A DNA stretch of 41,991 nucleotides from Bacteroidota bacterium (GCA_017857395.1 JAFMDF010000047.1:1-41991), one strand, 5' to 3'. Positions 16,863 through 24,366 are shown, counted from the first letter of the stretch. Numbers and translations are program-made. The notes: a model not told the origin generated them from the sequence alone.

Positions 16863-17138
16863 ATGGACGCATCTATATTATTACCTGCTACTTTAATCAT
16901 TGTTGGACTCGTTGTAGTCGTCCTAGTGATTTATTTAGTGTTAATCATTATCGCTTTAAGACGAGCAGGGACTCATTTAGAAAATTTAGCAGGTGGTTTA
17001 CAGAAAATAGTAGAGGATAGCCAACCCCTAGCAGGAAAACTAGGCACTATCAATGGCGCTTTAAGTCAATTACACGGTGGGTTATCTTCTGTAGATGGAC
17101 ATTTAGTAGCAATAGCTAAAGTTTTGAAATTGGTGTGA
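16863..17138 (+). CDS. small membrane protein 5 of hydrogenase array (family B)
   Basis: A 91-residue protein: a strongly hydrophobic helix (about 5-32, long enough to cross the membrane with spare), a basic RR, and a family B tail (LENLAGGLQKIVEDSQPLAG, INGALSQLHGGLSSVDGHLV). It is the last array member, 144 bp before the large-subunit gene. Together the five genes give the pattern A-A-B-A-B. Tail composition (heptad-like spacing of Leu/Ile/Val) suggests bundling with its partners. No homologue of known function recognised. Confidence 0.78.
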   Translation: MDASILLPATLIIVGLVVVVLVIYLVLIIIALRRAGTHLENLAGGLQKIVEDSQPLAGKLGTINGALSQLHGGLSSVDGHLVAIAKVLKLV

Positions 17139-17239
17139 AACTAAAAGTGAAACATATAGCCCAGTTCAAAACCAAAGGAAAACTAAAGAAAAAAGCTTGA
17201 ATGAATTGGTAAATTAACCTAATCTATGAGAAAAACTGC

Positions 17240-17275
<36 letters not shown>

Positions 17276-17282
17276 ATAAAAT

Positions 17283-19157
17283 ATGTGTTTTAAAAATTTA
17301 CCAATTGCTTTTGACAAAGACGGGAATGCTTATCTGAAAGAAGGTGTGAAAGACCCCTACGAATATAAAGTAGTGGATTTAGGCATTGAGCAAGATAAGC
17401 TGAAGGATTTAATGGTCAAAAATGGTTTTATCCGAAGTGTGGATTATGACCCTGTGACACGGGTAGCGGGTGCATTGGCATTTCATAGTGTAGTAGATTT
17501 AGAAAAGAAGAAAGTATTATCTACGAATTCAATGGCGACGCTGTTTAGAGGCTATGAAATCATTCTAAAAGGTAGAGACCCTAGAGATGCGGCTTATATT
17601 AGTAGCCGAGCTTGTGGGGTTTGTGGAGGGGTACATGCGACAACTTCTGCTTTAGCCATCGAAATGGCATTGGGTATTAAACCGCCGCCATTAGGGATTG
17701 TGATGCGAAATATTTTATTAGCGATTGAATATTTATATGACCATCCACTACATTTATTCTTATTGGCAGGGCCGGATTATTCGGAAGAATTAGTAGCAGC
17801 CACCAATCCAGAATTAATAGACAAAGCTGGAAACGCCAAGGCAAGAGGTAAAGCGGTTCATGGTTATAGCACCGTATTGGACATCATGAAAGACCTCAAT
17901 CCTTTGAAAGGGAAATTATACTTAGAGGCCTTATCTATGACGAGGGTAGCGAGAGAGGCTTATGTGGCTATTGGTGGTAAATATCCCCATCCACAATCAG
18001 TTATTCCTGGAGGTATTTCCGTCACAATTACGATTAGTACCTTAAATGAAGTATATAGTCGATTAATTAAATTTTTCGATTATTCGCAGAAGGTAACGGC
18101 TATTTGGGATGATGTTTTTGATTTCTTTTTAGAAAATAATCCAGAATATGAAAAGTGTGGTGTTCGACCTGCAACGATGGCGGATACAGGCGTTTGGGAT
18201 AGACCAGATTCCTACGACGCAACTTTCAAAAATTGCAATGAGTGGGGTAACGACCGTTGGTCTACACCGGGTATTTTAGTTGATGGAGAGGTGGTAACCA
18301 CGAATTTAAGAGAGATAAATGGTGGAATGGAGGAATTTGTAGAACATTCTTACTACGAAGATTGGGATGGACATCGTTTTAAAACCGACCCAATGGGTAT
18401 GCCTTTAAGTCCAAACCATCCTTGGAATAAAGATACCATTCCAAAGCCAGGCAAACAAAGTTGGCGAGACCGCTATAGTTGGGATACTTGTCCAACTTGG
18501 GATAGAATGCCAATGGAGGCAGGCGCTTATTCTCGGATGTATGTAACGGCAAAAGCCCAAAAAGCACCAAAGAGTAAATTTTTAGAAAATACAGGACATA
18601 GTATGCGGATTCATGTTCCGAAACATACTTTACCAGAGAAAACGTTAGAGTGGAAAATTCCTAAGCATTGGAATGCGTTTGAGCGGAATCGAGCAAGAGC
18701 CTATTGCATCCCTTATTCTGCGATGGTCGCAATGGAAAATTGGATGTTAGCACAACAATTAATTCGTGCAGGAGAAACTAAAGTGAGTACCCCTTATGAA
18801 ATTCCTAAAACTGGAACGCATATCGGTTTTGGTGCATGGGGCGCAGGACGAGGCTTTTTAACCCATCATTTAATCGTGGAAAATGGGGTAATTAATAATT
18901 ATCAAATTATTACTCCATCTACTTTGAATGCGGCACCAAGAGCACCTTGGGGCGCACCTGGCCCTTATGAAGAGGCCGTATTAAATACACCTATTCTAGA
19001 AAAATACAATAAGCCAGAAGAGTATCAAGGCATTGATATTTTAAGAGCTATCCGTAGTTTTGACCCTTGTATGCCTTGTACAACGCATATTATGGCAAAG
19101 GATACAGACCATGTAGTTACCAGAGAAGTCACGACTTGTGCTTGTGGTATCGAATAA
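17283..19157 (+). CDS. [NiFe]-hydrogenase large (catalytic) subunit, group 1h/1l-like
   Basis: The catalytic subunit (624 residues) holds the Ni-Fe centre. The L1 motif is RAC111-GVC114-GGVH118 and the L2 motif DPC596-MPC599-TTH602, giving the four bridging and terminal cysteines. After H602 a 22-residue tail (from IMAKD to CACGIE) is expected to be removed by an M52 protease once nickel is inserted. The L1 form RACGVCGGVH and the extended sequence MALGIKPPPLG resemble the group 1h type of oxygen-tolerant, high-affinity uptake hydrogenases. It is unusual in being separated from its small subunit by five small membrane-protein genes over 2 kb. H2 oxidation is confident; group (1h, 1l or a new sister) is not. 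Confidence 0.95.
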   Translation: MCFKNLPIAFDKDGNAYLKEGVKDPYEYKVVDLGIEQDKLKDLMVKNGFIRSVDYDPVTRVAGALAFHSVVDLEKKKVLSTNSMATLFRGYEIILKGRDPRDAAYISSRACGVCGGVHATTSALAIEMALGIKPPPLGIVMRNILLAIEYLYDHPLHLFLLAGPDYSEELVAATNPELIDKAGNAKARGKAVHGYSTVLDIMKDLNPLKGKLYLEALSMTRVAREAYVAIGGKYPHPQSVIPGGISVTITISTLNEVYSRLIKFFDYSQKVTAIWDDVFDFFLENNPEYEKCGVRPATMADTGVWDRPDSYDATFKNCNEWGNDRWSTPGILVDGEVVTTNLREINGGMEEFVEHSYYEDWDGHRFKTDPMGMPLSPNHPWNKDTIPKPGKQSWRDRYSWDTCPTWDRMPMEAGAYSRMYVTAKAQKAPKSKFLENTGHSMRIHVPKHTLPEKTLEWKIPKHWNAFERNRARAYCIPYSAMVAMENWMLAQQLIRAGETKVSTPYEIPKTGTHIGFGAWGAGRGFLTHHLIVENGVINNYQIITPSTLNAAPRAPWGAPGPYEEAVLNTPILEKYNKPEEYQGIDILRAIRSFDPCMPCTTHIMAKDTDHVVTREVTTCACGIE

Positions 19158-19207
19158 CGTAGCATAGACATTCTTGTCTGTGTCTTTACTTGTGAATAAC
19201 GCTTAAA

Positions 19208-19822
19208 ATGACTAATAAATCAATTAATTACTCGGATAAAAATCCCGATTCATCGGGACAAGTTGTCCAGGCTACGGTAAACGATAAAAGAATATTTATA
19301 GGCACTATCGGCTATCATATATTAAGCAATCATTCTATCGGGCCAATTTTGTTGCCACAATTACAGCAGCAAAATTGGCCCGAAGGTGTTTTTATAGATG
19401 AACTAAATTGGGGACCAATTGCAGTCGTTCAGCAATTTGAGGCAACCAAAATACCTTATGACCGAATCATTTTATTGACAGCAATTGAACGACCAGCAAG
19501 AAAGATTGGCGATATCAATGTCTTCCAATGGCAAGGTGGTTTACCTGATAAAAAACAGATTCAAGCTTGTGTTGGAGATGCCGCAACAGGAGTCATTTCC
19601 GTAGAAAACTTACTGGTCATTGGGCAATATTTTAAAATATGGCCTAAAGAAGTATTTTTGGTAGATGTAGAACCAGGACCAGAAGTTGCAGGAGAACATT
19701 TATCAGAGGAAGTAGCGGTAAAAGTGCCAGCAGTTATTCAAACGATACAAACTTTAGCTAACGAAGGCCCAGCAAAAATCAAAGAAATTACTTACCTTCG
19801 AGGAGAAACTTTGTTTTTATAA
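19208..19822 (+). CDS. divergent hydrogenase maturation protease-like protein
   Basis: A 204-residue protein whose core (from about residue 29) resembles the HycI/HybD-like proteins found beside group 1h hydrogenases: IGTIGYHILSNHSIG, ELNWGPIAVVQQFEA, AATGVISVENLLVIGQ and EVFLVDVEPGPEV. The usual M52 motif GxGNxLxxDDxxG has become GTIGYHILSNHSIG, replacing the Asn and the two acidic positions (one a nickel ligand in HybD) with Y36, N41 and H42. It may therefore be a non-proteolytic chaperone or a second protease with other ligands. Its first about 25 codons are poorly conserved in appearance and include a palindrome. It starts 50 bp after the large subunit. Confidence 0.7.
   Translation: MTNKSINYSDKNPDSSGQVVQATVNDKRIFIGTIGYHILSNHSIGPILLPQLQQQNWPEGVFIDELNWGPIAVVQQFEATKIPYDRIILLTAIERPARKIGDINVFQWQGGLPDKKQIQACVGDAATGVISVENLLVIGQYFKIWPKEVFLVDVEPGPEVAGEHLSEEVAVKVPAVIQTIQTLANEGPAKIKEITYLRGETLFL
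19244..19272. repeat. palindromes inside the 5' end of the protease-like gene
   Basis: TCCCGATTCATCGGGA followed by GGACAAGTTGTCC, two adjacent hairpins sharing GGA, lie in codons 12-22 of the preceding gene's reading frame. Palindromes with the CCCGAT/ATCGGG word occur in non-coding DNA too (for example near 31625). Confidence 0.5.
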
Positions 19823-19829
19823 CGCATTC

Positions 19830-19862
19830 AAATCACCATGATTTTTAAAATCATGATGATTT
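19830..19862. repeat. hairpin between protease-like and winged-helix genes
   Basis: AAATCACCATGATTTT pairs with AAATCATGATGATTT with almost no loop. It lies 8 bp after one gene and 22 bp before the next and may tune read-through or mRNA stability within the operon. Confidence 0.5.
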
Positions 19863-19884
19863 AGAGGACTATTTTTAACAATTG

Positions 19885-20262
19885 ATGAAAGAACAGATAG
19901 AAAAATCGCCGCTTAGGGCTTTATTTTGGAAAGATGAAATCCTCCAAGTTTTGTATTGGATGAAAGGAGAAGGATTTGGCAAGGAAGTGAGTTTGCAACA
20001 AGTCGTACCGCTGCTAGTTTCTAACGAAGCCAACCTAAAATATCATTTGAATAAATTGGTAAAAGACGGATTTTTAACCAAAAATAAGGAATTGTTTGAA
20101 TTAACCGAAATGGGCAATAAAGAGGCAGGACGCCGTTTTTCTGATGCCTTTAGTGGATTGCAAAAAGCAGGACATGGGGAATGTGGACCAGATTGTGAAT
20201 TTTGTTACGGAACGGATGGCGTGAAACTAGAAAATTGTGTACATAATTGTGCGAGTCATTAA
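19885..20262 (+). CDS. winged-helix protein with C-terminal Cys cluster
   Basis: A 125-residue protein. Residues 10-80 look like a winged helix-turn-helix (LVSNEANLKYHLNKLVKDGF as recognition region, then a wing with LTEMG). The last 28 residues hold five cysteines and three histidines: H97-G-E-C100-x3-C104-x2-C107, then C118-V-H-N-C122 and a final H125, suited to bind zinc, nickel or an iron-sulfur cluster. It could be a redox- or metal-sensing regulator of the operon or an assembly factor using the fold for protein contacts. I start at the ATG at 19885; a TTG one codon earlier is possible. No specific homologue recognised. Confidence 0.7.
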   Translation: MKEQIEKSPLRALFWKDEILQVLYWMKGEGFGKEVSLQQVVPLLVSNEANLKYHLNKLVKDGFLTKNKELFELTEMGNKEAGRRFSDAFSGLQKAGHGECGPDCEFCYGTDGVKLENCVHNCASH

Positions 20263-20289
20263 TTGAAGAAAAGATGGTTGGATGGTTGA

Positions 20290-20365
20290 AATTGTTTGAT
20301 TGTTGACGTGTATGATGTTGACGACTGAACCAAAAGCAATCAAGCAATCAAGCAATAAAACAATT
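20290..20365. repeat. imperfect inverted repeat with caatcaag tandem
   Basis: AATTGTTTGATTGTTG (from 20290) pairs loosely with a right arm of tandem CAATCAAG words (20337-20352) ending AAACAATT (20358-20365), 13 bp before the Rieske-like gene. The pairing is imperfect. Confidence 0.4.
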
Positions 20366-20378
20366 ATAGTAATATTTT

Positions 20379-21047
20379 ATGAATCCAGTATATTATAATG
20401 ACGAAGAATATCAAGAGATTTTAGCCTATTTGAATCAATTGACAACGGATGCAGAAATGTTGCCTTACCCTAATGCAAAAGAGTTGACGGCTGCCTTATT
20501 AAAATATTTTGATTTAGTACATCGAGAGGCATTGGCAAGAATGATGGGTTTGATTGACCAACAATATCCTAATTTAAAAAGAGAGTTAGAAAGCGATTTT
20601 ACCGTTAAAACCTTATTAAGTTTGTACGATTTGGGAACGGCTGAAAAGGAACAGATTGCGAAAAAGAAGGGGCAAATGGGCTTTGTTCCTGTTGAACAAG
20701 TAGGATTATTAACCCCCATTATGGAAACGGTTTGGGCAGATGCTGGGAATGTTGCCGCTTTGAAAAATCGACAATTATATCCAAAAGAATTAGCGGGGGA
20801 AAATGTATTACTATGTAAGATTGACCAAAAAATTTATGCGCTTAGAAATGCTTGTTTAGATTCGGTACTGCCCATGCAATTTGGTACAGTTGATGGGTAT
20901 CATTTAGTTTGTCCTTGGCATGATTGCAGGTATGATATACGGAATGGACATTCTTTGGATAAGCCAAATGAAAAATTAGCAACTTATAGAGTGGCTATGG
21001 AACGGACTGGGGATTTTAAAGTGGGAATTTTAAAAGAAAAGGTATAG
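20379..21047 (+). CDS. Rieske-like iron-sulfur protein, HucE/HhyE-like
   Basis: A 222-residue two-part protein. The N-terminal half (LVHREALARMMGLI, VKTLLSLYDLG) resembles the NifU-like segment fused to Rieske domains in high-affinity hydrogenase clusters. The C-terminal half (about 138-215) is a Rieske fold with C178-P-W-H181-D-C183 as the second cluster loop. The first loop, normally CxH, reads C159-L-D161, so one histidine ligand is replaced by Asp unless another residue serves. In Mycobacterium smegmatis, proteins of this type (HucE, HhyE) are proposed to link hydrogenase to the quinone pool; the same role is inferred here from position and architecture. Confidence 0.8.
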   Translation: MNPVYYNDEEYQEILAYLNQLTTDAEMLPYPNAKELTAALLKYFDLVHREALARMMGLIDQQYPNLKRELESDFTVKTLLSLYDLGTAEKEQIAKKKGQMGFVPVEQVGLLTPIMETVWADAGNVAALKNRQLYPKELAGENVLLCKIDQKIYALRNACLDSVLPMQFGTVDGYHLVCPWHDCRYDIRNGHSLDKPNEKLATYRVAMERTGDFKVGILKEKV

Positions 21048-21115
21048 TTGCTATACTGGTAGTAAAGTCTTTATAGTACTCAAAAAATAACTTGTAAATT
21101 TTGATGTACGATGTG

Positions 21116-21234
21116 TCGAGTCTCCAGACTCGATACGACTATCTGGTCGTCTCCAGACGACTGAAATACGACTGAATTCTTTAGATTACGGTCGTCTGGG
21201 GACGACGAGATAATGATTCTAAGTCTGGAGACTT
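21116..21234. repeat. second GTC-TCCW-GAC hairpin cluster
   Basis: Four hairpins: TCGAGTC-TCCA-GACTCGA (21116-21133), GGTCGTC-TCCA-GACGACT (21145-21162), GTCGTC-TGGG-GACGAC (21191-21206) and AAGTC-TGGA-GACTT (21221-21234). Same design as at 16.3 kb: constant GTC...GAC next to a 4-nt loop, variable stem. They fill most of the 237-bp gap before the lipoprotein gene. Confidence 0.7.
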
Positions 21235-21284
21235 GGAATATCGACAACTACTATTAAAAAAAAGGATAAACATAATATTTAAGT

Positions 21285-22115
21285 TTGAAACAGACATTTT
21301 TACAAATAGGACTTTTCTTCTGCATCATTTTTGGTTTACAAAATTGCCAAAATGAACCAGCAACAATGACAACGCCTATCAATCCAATGACTAGCTTACC
21401 TAATAATCAAGCAGGGGAAGTGGTCAAAAAAGCGATTGCTTACGTAGGAGGTTGGGATAAATGGGCAGCCAAAACAAACTTCTCATTTTATAAAAATATC
21501 ACCCAATTAGATTCAACGGGACAAGAAATTAGAACGACTCGACAATTACATCAATACCGCTTAAAACCCAATTTTGGCGCAAGAATGTCTTGGGAAAAAG
21601 AAGGTAAAAAATATGTCATCATCAATAATGGAACGCAAGCATGGAAATACGAGGATGGCAAAGAATTAACGGATGATAAATCAAAGAATGAAGCTTGGAA
21701 TTCTTCCTTTGGGTCGAATTATGTGATTTCCATGCCCTTTAAATTAACCGACCCCGGCGTGATATTGACTTATGATGGGATAGATACGATAGAAGGAAAT
21801 AAGATAGTTCATTCCTTAAAAGTGGAATATGAAAAAGGAGCTGGGAGTTCTGGTGGCTATCATACTTGGTGGTATTATTTTGATAAAGAGACTTATGATT
21901 TAGTCGCTAATTATTTGGATTATGGCGAAGGTCATTCTTATACCAATTACCAGACTTTCACAAATATTGGTGGTATTAGATTACATGAATTACGAAATAG
22001 TCATGCAGCCAATGCGGAAAAGGAAGTGGGGCGTATCAAAACTATCTATGCGAATGACGAGATGCAGTTTGATGTACCAATGGCAGCTGATTTATTTGAA
22101 CCAATTGCCCAATGA
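21285..22115 (+). CDS. lipoprotein, LolA/DUF6503-like fold
   Basis: A 276-residue lipoprotein. The signal sequence requires the TTG start at 21285: K2, hydrophobic core, then GLQN-C21, followed by a charged CQNEP typical of exported Bacteroidota lipoproteins. The mature part (GGWDKWAAKTNFSFYKNITQ, MSWEKEGKKYVIINNGTQAW, SMPFKLTDPGV, WWYYFDKETYDLVANYLDYG) resembles the DUF6503 / outer-membrane lipoprotein-sorting-like beta fold. It is a paralogue of the protein at 22748-23743 (shared SMPFKLTD-xGV and C-terminal layout). Its 3' end overlaps the next gene by 4 bp (ATGA), so it is translationally coupled to the maturation protease. Role in hydrogenase function unknown. Confidence 0.75.
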   Translation: MKQTFLQIGLFFCIIFGLQNCQNEPATMTTPINPMTSLPNNQAGEVVKKAIAYVGGWDKWAAKTNFSFYKNITQLDSTGQEIRTTRQLHQYRLKPNFGARMSWEKEGKKYVIINNGTQAWKYEDGKELTDDKSKNEAWNSSFGSNYVISMPFKLTDPGVILTYDGIDTIEGNKIVHSLKVEYEKGAGSSGGYHTWWYYFDKETYDLVANYLDYGEGHSYTNYQTFTNIGGIRLHELRNSHAANAEKEVGRIKTIYANDEMQFDVPMAADLFEPIAQ

Positions 22116-22597
22116 GTGAAAAAAAAATCCTCATTGCAGGGATTGGCAATGAACTCCGACAAGACGATGCTTTTGGAATGGAGTTGGTCAAACGATTAGA
22201 TATAACCGATTTTCCCAAAGGGGTTAAAATTCAAGAAGTAGGGATTGGAGGGATTCATTTGGTGCAAGAATTACACGAAAATTACGCTATCCTTATTATG
22301 GTAGATGCGGTGTTATGGGGCGAACAACCAGGACATATTTACCTAAGAGAAGTGGAAACCATTAGCGATATTAATGAGATGCCTTTGCACGAAAAACGTG
22401 CTTTTTTAGCAGATATGCATTACACCAATCCGACAAGAGCTTTAATGTTGGCAAAAGCTTTGGGAGTCTTGCCACCCAAGATTTATATACTTGGTTGTGA
22501 AGCAGCAGAACATGAAGATTTTGCTGTTGGGATGAGTGATGCGGTAACATCGGCTATTCCGATAGCTATTGAACGTTTAAAAGAATTTTTGACATAA
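22112..22597 (+). CDS. hydrogenase maturation protease (M52, HyaD/HycI family)
   Basis: A 161-residue endopeptidase expected to clip the 22-residue tail of the large subunit after H602. Motifs: GIGN13-E-L-x2-D18-D19-A-F-G (first nickel-binding loop), GIGGIHLVQEL (44-54) where classical members have a DGGT-type loop, and H103 in DMHYTNPTRAL, probably the other nickel ligand. The GIGGIHLV and HYTxP forms are typical of proteases paired with group 1h-type enzymes. Its start codon overlaps the stop of the preceding lipoprotein gene (ATGA). With the divergent homologue at 19208 the operon carries two members of the fold. Confidence 0.9.
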   Translation: MSEKKILIAGIGNELRQDDAFGMELVKRLDITDFPKGVKIQEVGIGGIHLVQELHENYAILIMVDAVLWGEQPGHIYLREVETISDINEMPLHEKRAFLADMHYTNPTRALMLAKALGVLPPKIYILGCEAAEHEDFAVGMSDAVTSAIPIAIERLKEFLT

Positions 22598-22603
22598 TAG
22601 ATT

Positions 22604-22721
22604 GTTAAATTGTTTGATTGCTAGACTTTTAGGTAGTAATTCATTAAGTTCTCAATGCTGGTCTCCTGACCAGCATTGAGAATTTACGTAATTCATCTCT
22701 ACAACCATCAAACAATTTAAC
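22604..22721. repeat. nested inverted repeat with TCCT hairpin
   Basis: Inner perfect 15-bp stem TTCTCAATGCTGGTC (22649-22663), loop TCCT, GACCAGCATTGAGAA (22668-22682). Outer arms GTTAAATTGTTTGATTG (22604-22620) and CATCAAACAATTTAAC (22706-22721). The inner hairpin belongs to the same GTC-TCCW-GAC family as the clusters at 16.3 and 21.1 kb, and its stem even shares the word CATTGAGAA with the outer arm at 16.44 kb. Confidence 0.7.
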
Positions 22722-22747
22722 CATTAAGCCATCATAATTTCAATATC

Positions 22748-23743
22748 ATGAAAGAAAAGATTAAACCGTCTGTTCCATCTAAGGAGCAACAAAAGCAAGA
22801 AGAACAAACTCCTTGGTATGCAGGATTAGAAGTGAAAGATTTAATGAATCCGATTACGATTAGTCGGGTTAGATTAATGCAATATGGGGTTGCTTTGTTA
22901 ATATTTGCCACAGCAGGCTATTATGCTTGGGATAATTTTTTACGCCAACCATCGGGGTTTGAATTAGTGGATAAAATGGTGGATGCAGCTGGAGGTATGG
23001 AAAGTTGGAATGCGGTCAAAGAAGGACAATTCACCCGTACGCAATATTTATACGGACAAAATGGCGAACAATTATCAGAAATTGCTCAAACCTTCTATTT
23101 TAGAAAAAACAATGGCAATGTCCAGCTAAAAGTGAAATCTCAAACTACAGATGGGGATGTGGTGCAAATTAGTAAAGATGGTACGGGCTATTGGGCAACT
23201 AAAGCAGATATACCTGCTGACCCTAAATTAACATCAGGGGAGTTAGGCATGATGTGTGATTCAAAATGGTGCAATCCAGATTGTGCGGCATCTATGGCAT
23301 TTTACAAATTTTCTATGCCGTTTAAATTAACCGATAATGGAGTGCGACCTGATAATGGGACGGTGACTGATTTTGCGATGATTAATTTCGACCCATTAAA
23401 GGAAGTATTTGGAATGGATTTACAACCACTTGTTTTGGATGTAGGTTACCAACCAAACGTAGGCAAAGACCGCTGGAAATTTTATGTACATCCAGAAACT
23501 AATTTAATTTATAAAATCGACTATTTAAATAAATCTGACTGGGGAGAATATCGCCCTGAAGAAATGTTTTGGACAGACCATAAAACGGTAGATGGTATTA
23601 CTTTTAGCCACCAATGGCATCGTTATTGGGGCAATGGCAAAATTATGGAAAAATACGTTTTTTCTGATGTTGATTTTTCTACGGCCTTAGGTGCTGATTT
23701 CTTTAATCGACCTGATGGGCATGAGTTGTTGAGTGTGAAGTAG
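22748..23743 (+). CDS. membrane-anchored LolA/DUF6503-like protein
   Basis: A 331-residue protein with a polar, Lys/Glu-rich cytoplasmic N-terminus (1-46), a single transmembrane helix (about 47-63, GVALLIFATAGYYAW) and a large exported domain. The domain (GFELVDKMVDAAGGMESWNA, FSMPFKLTDNGVRP, WKFYVHPETNLIYKIDYLN, GITFSHQWHRYW) is paralogous to the lipoprotein at 21285-22115. C177/C182/C186 in MMCDSKWCNPDCAAS form a local cysteine cluster absent from the paralogue. It is the last gene of the hydrogenase operon, ahead of the terminator. One member tethered to the inner membrane and one lipid-anchored suggests a trans-envelope pair; function unknown. Confidence 0.72.
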   Translation: MKEKIKPSVPSKEQQKQEEQTPWYAGLEVKDLMNPITISRVRLMQYGVALLIFATAGYYAWDNFLRQPSGFELVDKMVDAAGGMESWNAVKEGQFTRTQYLYGQNGEQLSEIAQTFYFRKNNGNVQLKVKSQTTDGDVVQISKDGTGYWATKADIPADPKLTSGELGMMCDSKWCNPDCAASMAFYKFSMPFKLTDNGVRPDNGTVTDFAMINFDPLKEVFGMDLQPLVLDVGYQPNVGKDRWKFYVHPETNLIYKIDYLNKSDWGEYRPEEMFWTDHKTVDGITFSHQWHRYWGNGKIMEKYVFSDVDFSTALGADFFNRPDGHELLSVK

Positions 23744-23761
23744 TTTACCATTTTACGCAAT

Positions 23762-23794
23762 AAAAAAGACCTTTATATTTTGAAGGTCTTTTTT
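23762..23794 (+). terminator. intrinsic terminator of hydrogenase operon
   Basis: AAAAAAGACCTT (23762-23773) pairs perfectly with AAGGTCTTTTTT (23783-23794) around a 9-nt loop and continues into a T-rich run, a textbook Rho-independent terminator 19 bp after the last operon gene. On the minus strand it could also end the small gene at 23810. Confidence 0.85.
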
Positions 23795-23809
23795 ATTTGT
23801 AACACAATT

Positions 23810-24169
23810 CTATTGCTTTTCTTTTGATTTTTTCAATAATCCCATGTAATATTTTTCGTATTCATCATAATACCACTTTAGTTTTTTCTTTTCCTTCATG
23901 ACTTCCTCCTTATTTTCTAACAAAAGTGCTTCACAATAAGAAACATAAATTGCATTTTCTAATTTAGAATCTATTTTAGCTAATCTTTGCTCTTGAAAAT
24001 GAAAACACCTAATTAATTCCTTATCATTCCCTTCTTTTATTTGTTGATTTGTATATCTCGAAAAGACTTCCATTTTTGAATGTATTAAATCATCCTCATG
24101 CCAATTCAATTCTTCGACAAGTTCAGTAAACTCTTTCTCCATATCTTGAAAGTATTCATTTCCATGCAT
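23810..24169 (-). CDS. small Glu/Lys-rich protein, unknown
   Basis: A 119-residue helical, highly charged protein with no signal peptide. The pattern FHFQEQRLAKIDSKLENAIYVSYCEALL is reminiscent of a DUF7674-like family found among immunity-type proteins in Bacteroidota, but I am not certain. It lies in a stretch of small accessory genes between the hydrogenase operon and the CooC-like gene. Start ATG at 24169 looks natural. No function proposed. Confidence 0.55.
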   Translation of the reverse strand: MHGNEYFQDMEKEFTELVEELNWHEDDLIHSKMEVFSRYTNQQIKEGNDKELIRCFHFQEQRLAKIDSKLENAIYVSYCEALLLENKEEVMKEKKKLKWYYDEYEKYYMGLLKKSKEKQ

Positions 24170-24366
24170 TTTATCTTTATAGGCATATTATGGATGTAAT
24201 CATAGGTAATTTAGAAAACAGCTTTTGAGTGTTTGAGATTTTTATTTCGTCTAAGATTTCATTCATTACATGATGTTTTTTTCTGTTTGTAGCTAACGGT
24301 CTTGTACCTATTTTCGCCAGACCGTATAGGGAGTGAAGTGATGAAAATAGATGCTTGGTTCATTTT
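24170..24366. other. non-coding gap with nested short inverted repeats
   Basis: ACGGTC and GACCGT flank TTGTACCTATTTTCGCCA, and CTATTTTC pairs with GAAAATAG further on (24297-24352). A translated 76-codon frame on the plus strand is a shadow of the pseudogene. I see no gene. Confidence 0.4.

Noticed and set aside
20379-21047. plain Rieske ferredoxin annotation
   Set aside because: The N-terminal half and the CxD loop set it apart; the HucE/HhyE-like description fits better.
24297-24352. attC-like or cassette recombination site near gtagctaacggtc
   Set aside because: The core does not meet the GTTRRRY/RYYYAAC pairing of integron attC sites, no integrase gene is visible, and the pairing is short.
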